Source of the DNA: Peredibacter starrii
GTDB taxonomy: Bacteria > Bdellovibrionota > Bacteriovoracia > Bacteriovoracales > Bacteriovoracaceae
DNA length: 64,000 nucleotides
Reading direction: 5' to 3'
Assembly (NCBI RefSeq): GCF_034259205.1
Contig: NZ_CP139487.1
Location: 124,001 to 188,000, forward strand
The translations under genes were made by a program, and so were the position numbers. The notes under the pieces were generated by a model. The model searched no databases and was not told where the DNA came from. It saw only the letters and a program-made list of their open reading frames with translations. Positions within the stretch are counted from its first letter, which is position 1. Each line of letters begins with the position of its first letter. Shown piece by piece: positions 55,106 through 63,193 of the stretch.

Positions 55106-56977
55106 CTATTCGTTCTTAAGCTTAATTATAAACGAAGTACCCTCTCCAAGTTGAGAGGTGGCAGTAATAACCCCATTATGTAACTCAATGAAATATTTTA
55201 CCAGATAAAGCCCTAGCCCCGAGCCTTTAATTGCATGGGTACTGTCGTTCTTCACCCGATAAAATTTATCAAAAATATGGGCGAGATCATCTGGTCCTAC
55301 TCCCACACCGTTATCGCGGATCTCGATATACACCCATTCCGGGTCATCCCAGGTCTTTACCCAAACCGTTTTCTCTCGGCCGGCATACTTAAGGGCGTTC
55401 TCAATGAGGTTCGAGATAACTCGGTTCATGAGTACTGTATCAATTTGGATGGGATATAACGGAGAGAGCTCAGATTCGATGGTCATCGCCTTGGCGTTGG
55501 CCTCAAATTCTAATTTCTCAATGATCCCTTCAATGATCTTGTTAACGTCCTTCGATTCTTTTCTCAAGGTCAGGTTCTGAGACTCAATTTTAGTCAGATC
55601 GAGAATAGAGTTAATAAAGTTATTAAGCTCTTTGGTGGAATTGACCACGTTATCAATGAGCTCCATCTGTTCCGGCGTATTATTGAACTTGATCTTTAAT
55701 ATGTCCGCGATCCCTGCGATTTTTGCCACCGGAGTTTTCAAGTCGTGACTCATAAGCGAGATGAAGTTTTGTTTTAAGTTATCAACTTGCTTCAAGAGCT
55801 TCGTTTCTTCCTGGATGGCATAACGAGTTTGATACTCTTCGATCGCTCGAAACGGAACCCAGATGTAATAAACCACAAAGATGGAAAGCACTAAGTGAGA
55901 GAGCTTGATCCACCATCCAAGAGTCACAAACGCGAGATAACTCGTGAGAAGTATCCCGATAATCAACAGGATCGTGATCATCAATCCCTTCACCGGCTGA
56001 ACACGAGAAATGATGTAGGAAAGTAAAATAGCAATCAAAACCGAGGCAATCTGAGTCACTAAATCATCAACGTCATAAATGGTTTTTTCTGAAACCAGGG
56101 CCTCAATCACATCTGCATGAACGGCGAGCTTTGGCGTTTTAGCGTTCTCTTTTTCAAACGGCGTCAGGATAAAATCGCTGGAATTTGATAGGTAGGAAGG
56201 ACCCACCAGGACGATTTTGTCTTTAAAGAATCCCTTCGGGAAGTTACCCACTACCACTCGGTGAAACGGAATCGTAGGAATGCGATTTGAAGTCGGATTA
56301 CCTGAATACTTAAACAGAGCAAAGTTCGCGTCTGCTTCAGAATTATAGTAAGCGCCCTTATAGGCAGTGGCATCCACCACTGGCATATTGTTTAATTCGC
56401 GAAAGCGTTTAGCGGTCCAGAGATGAATCGAATCTTCTCCGGAAATATTCAAGATCGCACGACGAACAACTTCATCTTTTGAAAACACCAACTGATCTTT
56501 ATAAAGCTGTCCCAGGTAATAACCCACATCACGAAGGGCCTCAGGCGGAATCAACTCTCCAAGATTATCGATCTCAGTTCCGAATTTAAATTTATCGTTT
56601 GAGGGAGAATAGGTTTTGATGTTCTCATGAAACTCCGTCTGGTATCGGGCCTCAACATCAGAATCCGGCTCACGCAAAGAAACGAAGTAGTTAATAACTC
56701 CCGGATGATCTTCCTTTAATCGACTCATGAGTCGAGTGTGAGAAGCATATGTATAGGGATAGGTTTCACCCAGGAACTGATCACTTTCTTCGTCCATCGA
56801 AACCAGAACGATGGGTGTTTTAAAACTTCTGGCGCCGAAATCGGTCTTTTCCCAGAAATCAAAAAAGATCGATTCTAGTGGATGAAAGGAATATTGAATC
56901 AGGATCAAAATAAATGCGAGCGTCACCAATAGTGGCGCGAACTTGCTAAACTCAACAGACTTAAGTCTATTTAACAC
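55106..56977 (-). CDS. CHASE2-domain sensor histidine kinase
   Basis: The 623-residue product has one N-terminal membrane helix, an extracytoplasmic CHASE2 sensor domain (about 45-300; ARSFKTPIVLVSMDEESDQFLGE, FFKDKIVLVGPSYLSNSSDFILTP), three further helices (about 305-375) and a kinase core: SLMSHDLKTPVAKIAGI (phosphorylated His), NLIENALKYAG, EIRDNGVGVG, GSGLGLYLVK. CHASE2 ligand unknown. It overlaps the preceding gene by 11 bases and is followed by the response regulator. Confidence 0.95.
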   Translation of the reverse strand: MLNRLKSVEFSKFAPLLVTLAFILILIQYSFHPLESIFFDFWEKTDFGARSFKTPIVLVSMDEESDQFLGETYPYTYASHTRLMSRLKEDHPGVINYFVSLREPDSDVEARYQTEFHENIKTYSPSNDKFKFGTEIDNLGELIPPEALRDVGYYLGQLYKDQLVFSKDEVVRRAILNISGEDSIHLWTAKRFRELNNMPVVDATAYKGAYYNSEADANFALFKYSGNPTSNRIPTIPFHRVVVGNFPKGFFKDKIVLVGPSYLSNSSDFILTPFEKENAKTPKLAVHADVIEALVSEKTIYDVDDLVTQIASVLIAILLSYIISRVQPVKGLMITILLIIGILLTSYLAFVTLGWWIKLSHLVLSIFVVYYIWVPFRAIEEYQTRYAIQEETKLLKQVDNLKQNFISLMSHDLKTPVAKIAGIADILKIKFNNTPEQMELIDNVVNSTKELNNFINSILDLTKIESQNLTLRKESKDVNKIIEGIIEKLEFEANAKAMTIESELSPLYPIQIDTVLMNRVISNLIENALKYAGREKTVWVKTWDDPEWVYIEIRDNGVGVGPDDLAHIFDKFYRVKNDSTHAIKGSGLGLYLVKYFIELHNGVITATSQLGEGTSFIIKLKNE

Positions 56978-57797
56978 TTACCAGCTCCTCGCTCTTAAAT
57001 AAGTAGTCCCACTCATGTGGAAGGAACTCAAGGGCCAGAATACTTTGAAAGTGGCGGCTCTTATTGACAGAAGATAGAACCAGCAATTTTCGCGAAGGTA
57101 GTGAATAGTATGAAAGTGGTTTAATGAGCTTCAGGCCCACTCGATCCAACATTTCTTTTTCCTTCGGAAATTCATTCAAAAGTGTTTCAAGCTTTTTAAA
57201 ATAAGCTCCACCCATCATCAATTTGAACATGAACTCAAGCCAAGGATGAAGTAAATAATTAAGAAGCCAGTCCATCGCCTGCTTTACTTCTTTCATAGGC
57301 ACCAGGGCCAGAATCAAGCCTACAAATGAGTGAATCATCCAGGTAATGAAACCCAGAAGAAACATTGATCGCGTTCTTTTCGGGGCCATGCCCTTTTTCA
57401 CTTGTAGGAAAAGCTCGAAGCAAATTCCCTGAAGCTCGGTCGCGGAACATTTTTCGAGTAAGGTCTTACTCAGAACAATGCTGATGGTTTTTTTATTTTG
57501 AAGAACGAATGCTCTCTCGAGAGTGCCGTTGTAGAAATACAAACGGGCCATCGGAACAGCTAGCTTATAGGCCTCTTGCGACGCAGCTTCGAAAAATTCT
57601 TTTTCGTCACTCGAGCGAACCTCACGGGCCCCCAAAAGAAAGAGGATCACAGTGTCGGTATAACCTATTGAAACAACAACGAAAAATAGCCAGAAAATAA
57701 ATCCAAAGAAAAATAACGCGCCGCTAAAGGTTATCCAGAGGAAGGCTCCTAGAATGGCCAGAGAAAGGTATAAAAAGAGGGCAGCACGCATAGGCAA
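56967..57797 (-). CDS. Degenerate M48-like membrane protein
   Basis: The 276-residue product has two or three N-terminal membrane helices (about 4-55), a soluble part with the HtpX-like pattern (VPMARLYFYNGTLERAFVLQNKKTISIVLSKTLLEK), more helices around 145-170, and no zinc site: the HExxH position reads FELFL (F127, E128, L131). It is therefore a predicted inactive M48-family relative. It overlaps the CHASE2 kinase gene by 11 bases, suggesting a sensor accessory role. Start codon TTG at 57797 or ATG at 57791. Confidence 0.65.
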   Translation of the reverse strand: MPMRAALFLYLSLAILGAFLWITFSGALFFFGFIFWLFFVVVSIGYTDTVILFLLGAREVRSSDEKEFFEAASQEAYKLAVPMARLYFYNGTLERAFVLQNKKTISIVLSKTLLEKCSATELQGICFELFLQVKKGMAPKRTRSMFLLGFITWMIHSFVGLILALVPMKEVKQAMDWLLNYLLHPWLEFMFKLMMGGAYFKKLETLLNEFPKEKEMLDRVGLKLIKPLSYYSLPSRKLLVLSSVNKSRHFQSILALEFLPHEWDYLFKSEELVSVK

Positions 57798-57885
57798 TAA
57801 AACCTGATTTTTTAATTAGTTAAGGCTATTTTACCACCTCATAATTCTTATTTGCATTACTTTATTACACCCTTAAGGCTTTCTC

Positions 57886-58212
57886 ATGGACTTTGACCCG
57901 GGTCCACGCTATAAATCGGCAGCTCGTTTAAGAATGAAAGATGTAGGTTTTTGCGGGACAGCAAACAGAGTCAAAATGGATAAGGAATTTCTTCGTCTCA
58001 TAGAGAACGTGGATGAGCTAGTACCTCGGCCCGTTGAAAAGCTTGATGACGATACTCTTATTTGTGAATGCTTCTGTGTCAGCGTGAAAGACATACGTGA
58101 CGTCTGCACCGATCATGTGGATCTCGATCTTTTACAAGATCAGTTTCAAATGGGTCAGGGATGTCAGAGCTGCTTAAAAAGAAAAGATAGTTGGATTAGT
58201 AAAATATTTTAG
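57886..58212 (+). CDS. BFD-like [2Fe-2S]-binding protein
   Basis: The 108-residue product ends in a BFD-like cluster-binding domain: CECFCVSVKDIRDVC and, about 35 residues on, GQGCQSCLKRK, giving CxC...CxxC. Such domains hold a [2Fe-2S] cluster and serve as electron or iron-transfer partners. The N-terminal 55 residues have no match I recognise. It is 24 bases ahead of the TIM-barrel gene. Confidence 0.8.
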   Translation: MDFDPGPRYKSAARLRMKDVGFCGTANRVKMDKEFLRLIENVDELVPRPVEKLDDDTLICECFCVSVKDIRDVCTDHVDLDLLQDQFQMGQGCQSCLKRKDSWISKIF

Positions 58213-58236
58213 TTGAGTCATCCGTAAGGAGTTTCC

Positions 58237-59073
58237 ATGGCTTTTGACCGTTTATTATTTGGTACTGCTGGTGTTCCAAACAGCACAGCTAAGAAAAATA
58301 ACCCGGTGGAAGGGGTTAAACGCATTCACGAGCTAGCGCTTGATTGTATGCAGTTAGAATTCGCTCACGGCGTACGTATGAAGGAAGAAGTTTCTTCAGC
58401 ACTTCGTAAAGTTTCTTACGAGCTGGGAGTTCCACTTACTTCTCACGGTCCTTACTACATTAACTTGAATGCTCGTGAACAAGATAAAATCGATTCATCA
58501 GTTGAGCGTATCATCCAGACTGCCAAGATCTCTGATCTTTGTGGTGCTGAATCAATGACGTTCCACGCTGCTTTCTACATGAAAGATTCTCCGTACGATG
58601 TATTCGATCTAGTAGAAAAATCTCTTAACGTAATCGAAGAAAGACTTTCTCGTCTTGATATCGAAATCGAACTCCGTCCGGAACTTACTGGTAAGACGTC
58701 TCAGTTCGGTTCACTAGAAGAGCTAATCTCTCTTTCTAAGTCGGTAACAAGCTGTAAGCCTTGTATGGATTTCTCTCACCTTTACGCACGTACTGGTTCA
58801 GTGAATGACTACAAAGGTTTCTGTGAAACTCTTGAGACGCTTAAAAACGAACTAGGCGCTAATGCTCTTAAAGAAATGCACATCCACATTTCTGGTATCA
58901 GCTCTAACTCTAAAGGTGACTTGAAGCACTTGAACCTTGAGAAATCTAAGTTCAACTGGAAAGACCTTATGAAGGCCCTTAAAGATATGGACTGTCGCGG
59001 ATATGTAATCTGTAACTCTCCAAACCTTGAAGTAGATGCTCAGATGTTGAAGCAGTACTACGTAGCTCTCTAA
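58237..59073 (+). CDS. Endonuclease IV/xylose isomerase-like TIM-barrel protein
   Basis: The 278-residue product has AP endonuclease 2-like blocks: LTSHGPYYINLNA (first metal His), MTFHAAFYM (second His), IEIELRPELTGKTSQFGSLEELI (Glu), CMDFSHLYARTG (Asp/His) and EMHIHISGI. The metal-binding order follows Nfo. The family includes Nfo endonucleases and sugar isomerases; an AP endonuclease is favoured because of GKTSQFG. AAGGAG precedes the ATG. Confidence 0.85.
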   Translation: MAFDRLLFGTAGVPNSTAKKNNPVEGVKRIHELALDCMQLEFAHGVRMKEEVSSALRKVSYELGVPLTSHGPYYINLNAREQDKIDSSVERIIQTAKISDLCGAESMTFHAAFYMKDSPYDVFDLVEKSLNVIEERLSRLDIEIELRPELTGKTSQFGSLEELISLSKSVTSCKPCMDFSHLYARTGSVNDYKGFCETLETLKNELGANALKEMHIHISGISSNSKGDLKHLNLEKSKFNWKDLMKALKDMDCRGYVICNSPNLEVDAQMLKQYYVAL

Positions 59074-59099
59074 TTTTCCTGCACACACAAACACATATG

Positions 59100-59127
59100 A
59101 AAAAGCCTCCGAATGGAGGCTTTTTTT
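59100..59127. terminator. Bidirectional terminator after the TIM-barrel gene
   Basis: AAAAAGCCTCC (59100-59110), GAAT loop, GGAGGC (59115-59120) and seven T residues; the A run lets it serve the minus-strand gene as well. Confidence 0.93.
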
Positions 59128-60334
59128 ATTTCAACGCCACATCCAGGAAGGTAGTTCGGCCTGCCTCAATCGGCGCTGTATAGGTCTTAATCGCACGGTT
59201 CTTGTACTTTAAAGTGATTTCCAAAGACTTCGTTCCTAATTCTTTCGTTGAGCCCCTAAAAGTAAAAGCGAGCCCTTCTTTCAATTTAGCGTTCCCGAGC
59301 TTGGGCGTGAAACGCTCCATCAGGGGGACCTTGGTCTTTTTATCGAGGCCACCAATTTCAATCGTGAGATCTTTGTTCTCATAATCAAGGTTCTCAGGAT
59401 TCGTCACAAACATCGTGAAGCGAAAGCGAGCGAGGTCATAATCACTGCCCTTCCCAATCTGATTGCCCTTTATTTGATCGAGAATAAATTTTAACGAAGG
59501 ATGTCCGCAGTCCAGATCCTTCTCACACTTTTCCGGAATATAGGCCACACCCGCCTGAGTAAGACGAATGTGATCGGCCGGCACCATCACGAAAGGAATT
59601 TCATTCGTTTCTACAAATGAGGCAGGACTTCGTGCCATGCGATTAAAAAGCTGAACATCGTCTTTTAAATAAATGCGATTAGGACGCATTGAATACGTCG
59701 GAACAATCAGATCATCCTCACCAAGTTTAGGTCCTGGTTTTCTTCTCATGCCTGCAACGGCAAGGGGCCTTAAGTTGGGAATGCTCGCAAAAATGGATTC
59801 AAGATTTTGCGACATCTCATGAATCGTAGCACTTCCAAAACTCATCTCATTTAATTCATTTCTACCGAAGGGAGAAACCGGATTGGTCTCAACCTTTGCA
59901 GGCAAAGAATAAAAAAGTACTTTCCCCACATGCGCAGTATTTGCTCCCCAAAAAGGTGTGGATAAAGTCACGAAGGCATCAACTTGCTTTAAGAGTTCGA
60001 GTTTTTCGGTGAGGAGATGGTTTAACCACAGCGTGCCTACTAATCCACCTTGTGAATGCATCACCAGCGAGATCTTGTCATTGGCCGCAATCGGAAACGA
60101 AGAAACGTATTTATGAAAGTCTTGTGAAAACTCTTTGGGAGTTCGATCACTGCCAGTGTCGTATTCAAAAGAACGGGCCTGGTAACATTCATTCTGAGCA
60201 TTGAGAATTTTTTCGAGAGAGCCAAAGGTGCTTTTGCCACCACCAATCCCATGAATCAGAAAGATGTGATTTTTAGAAACACATTCAGCAAAAGCAAACG
60301 AAGTCAGAAAAAGAAAACAGAATAAAAACTTCAT
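59126..60334 (-). CDS. Secreted alpha/beta hydrolase (lipase-like)
   Basis: The 402-residue product from the ATG at 60334 (GGAGG six bases upstream) has a signal peptide (MKFLFCFLFLTSFAFA), an oxyanion-region HGIGGGKSTFGSLEKI and the nucleophile motif MHSQGGLVG (Ser in HSQGG). These mark a triglyceride-lipase-type hydrolase or esterase. The C-terminal third (about 300-402) is a beta-rich extension of unknown role. It may act on lipids outside the cell. Confidence 0.83.
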   Translation of the reverse strand: MKFLFCFLFLTSFAFAECVSKNHIFLIHGIGGGKSTFGSLEKILNAQNECYQARSFEYDTGSDRTPKEFSQDFHKYVSSFPIAANDKISLVMHSQGGLVGTLWLNHLLTEKLELLKQVDAFVTLSTPFWGANTAHVGKVLFYSLPAKVETNPVSPFGRNELNEMSFGSATIHEMSQNLESIFASIPNLRPLAVAGMRRKPGPKLGEDDLIVPTYSMRPNRIYLKDDVQLFNRMARSPASFVETNEIPFVMVPADHIRLTQAGVAYIPEKCEKDLDCGHPSLKFILDQIKGNQIGKGSDYDLARFRFTMFVTNPENLDYENKDLTIEIGGLDKKTKVPLMERFTPKLGNAKLKEGLAFTFRGSTKELGTKSLEITLKYKNRAIKTYTAPIEAGRTTFLDVALK

Positions 60335-60407
60335 GCCGTCCTCCACACAGACGGCTTGTCGGAACTTAAGAATGTCTTATGAGTAAAAAGAAGAGTTAAT
60401 CAATGCT

Positions 60408-60830
60408 TTAAGCGGCCTTCAGCCACTCTTGAGGATTTTGCAGATCATGCAGATGCAGCTCTTCACCGGTTTTTAAACCGACGATGTAACAAAATCCATC
60501 AGCGTGAATGATCAGCATGCGTTCATGATCAGGAACCCAGGCAGTTTTAAGCACGGTCAATAAAAGATCAGGATCATTTGATTCTGAAAGAATCACATCA
60601 TGACCCGAAGTACTTTCTAAAGCGAAGACTGACCAATTGATGGGAATATCAAGAACGCCAAATGAGGTCTTAAAACGCAGGACTTGTGATTGGGGAAGAA
60701 ACTCACCTTTGAGGTAACTCAGACCGTAATCATTGAGCTTCAGCTCTAGGCTCGACAATTCCACTTCGCCGCTCTTTTGCAGCTTCAAAGTTTCATCTAC
60801 CAGGAATGCCAGGAAGTCTGATTCGGTCAT
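60408..60830 (-). CDS. Protein of unknown function, 140 residues
   Basis: This soluble protein has no signal peptide or membrane helix and a mixed alpha/beta pattern (SQVLRFKTSFGVLDIPINWSVFAL, HERMLIIHADGFCYIVGLKTGEEL). No family recognised. It follows the neighbouring lipoprotein gene by 43 bases on the same strand. Confidence 0.65.
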   Translation of the reverse strand: MTESDFLAFLVDETLKLQKSGEVELSSLELKLNDYGLSYLKGEFLPQSQVLRFKTSFGVLDIPINWSVFALESTSGHDVILSESNDPDLLLTVLKTAWVPDHERMLIIHADGFCYIVGLKTGEELHLHDLQNPQEWLKAA

Positions 60831-60873
60831 GGATTTTCTCCACGACCTTATTCGGCACTTTTTAAGAAATTCT

Positions 60874-61311
60874 TTATTCCAGGGGATTAATTGGCTCTAG
60901 GGCCTCGTGATAGGTCTTAATATTACTGACATCAGAGATCAACCATTTGCCACCTTCATTCACCACTTCAGCGATTTTCTTCACTTCAGTAGCAAAAGTA
61001 GTCTTTTCTTCGGCCTTGGTCTGGTAGGCCACCGAATAAGTGAGGAAGCATTTCTTTTCCTGGCATGACTTAGACAGAATCTTGAAGCTTTCCTTCTTGA
61101 TGTTTGTCATGTCCGAGGCCTTTTTGAATTCCTCATCATCCATATTTTCAAAACTCTGCTTCATCTTACCTGTTACACGTTCAAGAATGAAATCACGAGT
61201 AACAATCGTTCCCATGCGGCCGTCCATATATGACTTCAAGGCAGACTCTGGGCTTAAATTATCTTGGTTACATGCTGCGAGAATGAGAAGTACGGGAAGA
61301 ATCCATTTCAT
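60874..61311 (-). CDS. Putative lipoprotein of unknown function
   Basis: The 145-residue product has a lipobox signal (LPVLLILAAC, Cys at about 14) and a mature part with an NTF2-like or DUF4878-like feel: ESALKSYMDGRMG, then KESFKILSKSCQEKKCFLTYSVAYQTKAEEKTTFATEVKKIAEVVNEGGKWLISDV. The CQEKKC pair could be a disulphide. Its start shares one base with the end of the PilZ-like gene. Confidence 0.7.
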   Translation of the reverse strand: MKWILPVLLILAACNQDNLSPESALKSYMDGRMGTIVTRDFILERVTGKMKQSFENMDDEEFKKASDMTNIKKESFKILSKSCQEKKCFLTYSVAYQTKAEEKTTFATEVKKIAEVVNEGGKWLISDVSNIKTYHEALEPINPLE

Positions 61312-62039
61312 TATCTTAACCTTTCTGGTTGGAACCCAAGTTCTTGCGCTAAATCCATGAACTCGGTCCAGTTAAAGACATTTAACTCTTTTGCTTTTCT
61401 CTCAAATCTTATCCCAACGCCTGTTAAATCAAGAGTCTCGGCAACTACTTCCCCTTCCTGAGTGAACTGTCGTTCCTGGAAAGTAACTTCCAGCGTGACC
61501 TTGGTTGGAAAAGTTTTGGCCTCATCAAGCTTGATGAAGCAACCTTCAAAATCCCAATTACTAAGGTTGCCCTCTACTTCGTTATCTTCCCAGCGAATCT
61601 TGCATGGGATCTTTTTTAAAAGAGGATCAAAGAGATCTTGGTGACTGTAATTCGTATTGATGCTGGCGAGACTTAGATAATAGTTCAAAAGTTGATAAAG
61701 GAAGTAGGAAATCACCGTGTAGAAAAACAGGGCCACTACGATGATCTTGTTGAACTCGATGAAAAGTCCCTCAAGCACTTTGAACCCTACCAGAATGATG
61801 GAGGCCGCATACACGATGATCGAATAACGATGGTGTCTCCAGATCAAAATTGCAGAGGCACCGAGGGTCAGGGCCACATACCAGAAAAGTTCCAGACCTT
61901 TCTTTAAATATACCAACGAGAATGGCGAAATATGGTGGCGGTAGGCGTGCTGCAAATACAGAAAAAAGAAGGCCAAACCGAGGTAGGCCACGACATTTAG
62001 AATGAGTATATCTTTCTTTTTGACTTTCAATTGTTCCAT
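61311..62039 (-). CDS. Membrane protein with a degenerate PilZ domain
   Basis: The 242-residue product has four membrane helices (about 11-30, 45-65, 74-90, 96-115) and a C-terminal PilZ-like domain. The c-di-GMP motifs are poor: the RxxxR site reads KKIPCKIRW and the (D/N)xSxxG site reads NWDFEG. Ligand binding is therefore doubtful. It is divergent from the ferredoxin gene at 62065 with only 25 bases between start codons. Confidence 0.75.
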   Translation of the reverse strand: MEQLKVKKKDILILNVVAYLGLAFFFLYLQHAYRHHISPFSLVYLKKGLELFWYVALTLGASAILIWRHHRYSIIVYAASIILVGFKVLEGLFIEFNKIIVVALFFYTVISYFLYQLLNYYLSLASINTNYSHQDLFDPLLKKIPCKIRWEDNEVEGNLSNWDFEGCFIKLDEAKTFPTKVTLEVTFQERQFTQEGEVVAETLDLTGVGIRFERKAKELNVFNWTEFMDLAQELGFQPERLR

Positions 62040-62058
62040 CTGAGATTTGCCCTATAAT
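62031..62058 (+). promoter_or_regulatory. Promoter for the small ferredoxin, likely leaderless
   Basis: TTGTTC (62031-62036), 16 bases, TATAAT (62053-62058). The start of transcription is expected 6 or 7 bases past the -10 box, at the ATG (62065), so the message would have no leader. No ribosome binding site is visible upstream of the ATG. Confidence 0.6.
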
Positions 62059-62064
62059 AGCATT

Positions 62065-62253
62065 ATGAATGAAGTCACCCTGGAAATCTCCTCAATTTGC
62101 ATCTCATGTGACAATTGCCGATTAATTTGTCCGGAGAATGCCGTTGTGACCAATGGTCAGGAGTATTACATTGATCCCTGGAGCTGTACCCTTTGTGGCC
62201 TTTGCATCGAGATCTGTCCAGTAGACTGCATCAAAGAAACTAAGGCTACTTAA
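62065..62253 (+). CDS. Small two-cluster [4Fe-4S] ferredoxin
   Basis: The 62-residue product has two 4Fe-4S motifs (CISCDNCRLICPENAV and CTLCGLCIEICPVDCI). The ATG at 62065 was chosen because a TTG six codons upstream lies inside the -10 box. Such short ferredoxins supply electrons to diverse reductases; the partner is not obvious. The last eight bases overlap the next gene, which is convergent. Confidence 0.85.
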   Translation: MNEVTLEISSICISCDNCRLICPENAVVTNGQEYYIDPWSCTLCGLCIEICPVDCIKETKAT

Positions 62254-63193
62254 CTTCTTCGTTTAAATCATTCCACCACACCATTGGCACATTCCTTTTC
62301 GTCACATTCTGACCCGCAAGAATGATACTAGGACCCAGGTCCCGCGCTTCTCCATCAGCATTGAGATTAATCACATTCGCTGATTTCGCATGATATGAGA
62401 TTTGCTGAAGATCAATCTTCCAGGTTTTAAGCGCACGTTCCTGCACGAGAAAACGAAGGAAAGGATGAGTTGATTTCACACGGTAAGTTTGAAGAATATT
62501 AAAACTTGTTTCCCAATAACGTTTAACGGTACCGAAGTCCCAATAATCGACACCGTCCAGAAGAATGGCCGGAATGTCCTTCTTATCAAATGGGCACACT
62601 GACTCAAAGAACGGACTCACACCTGGAGTCTTGGTTAATTGTGCCAGGTCGATATAAGAAATACCTGTATAAGTTTCCACGCGGCTGTTAGGTGCGAGGT
62701 CTTTGTTCTTCACGATCTTCTTCACCAAACGATTCGCATCGATCTCTAGAGCGTTATAACCAAGTGAAGAATTCACCCAGTAACTAAACAGAACACCTGA
62801 ATGCTTTTGATAAGGTTCCAAGATTTTAAAAAGGTGATCTTTCGACAGATAGAAAAACTGATCCGCATTTAAAACCAGAAGTTTTCCACGGTAATTAACT
62901 TTGGACGCTAGATTGTGGATGGCCCCACCAATGTCCAGAATCTCCGGCTTTTCCCAAAGGAAAGTCACACCTTCGAAGGCACTTTTCCCCTTACAGAAGG
63001 CCTCAATCTCCTCACCCATATAGTGAAGATTGATATAGATCTTCTCGATCCCTAAGCTTCGAGCGTAGGCCACTTGAAGTTCGAGTAGACTCTTTTCAAA
63101 TACCGGCCAGAGAACTTTTGGTAATTTTTGTCCAATGGCACCCATGCGAGTGCCGAATCCTGCGGCGAGGATTAAGCAATGATCAATTCGCAT
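62246..63193 (-). CDS. MurU-like sugar-1-phosphate nucleotidyltransferase
   Basis: The 315-residue product has the NDP-sugar pyrophosphorylase signature LAAGFGTRMGAIGQKLPKVLWPV (the catalytic Arg/Lys region) and VLNADQFF. The pair with a downstream-of-window AmgK-like kinase matches the MurU/AmgK cell-wall recycling route, in which MurNAc-1-phosphate is turned into UDP-MurNAc. A generic mannose- or glucose-1-phosphate enzyme is possible. It shares 11 bases with the kinase gene. Confidence 0.75.
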   Translation of the reverse strand: MRIDHCLILAAGFGTRMGAIGQKLPKVLWPVFEKSLLELQVAYARSLGIEKIYINLHYMGEEIEAFCKGKSAFEGVTFLWEKPEILDIGGAIHNLASKVNYRGKLLVLNADQFFYLSKDHLFKILEPYQKHSGVLFSYWVNSSLGYNALEIDANRLVKKIVKNKDLAPNSRVETYTGISYIDLAQLTKTPGVSPFFESVCPFDKKDIPAILLDGVDYWDFGTVKRYWETSFNILQTYRVKSTHPFLRFLVQERALKTWKIDLQQISYHAKSANVINLNADGEARDLGPSIILAGQNVTKRNVPMVWWNDLNEEVK

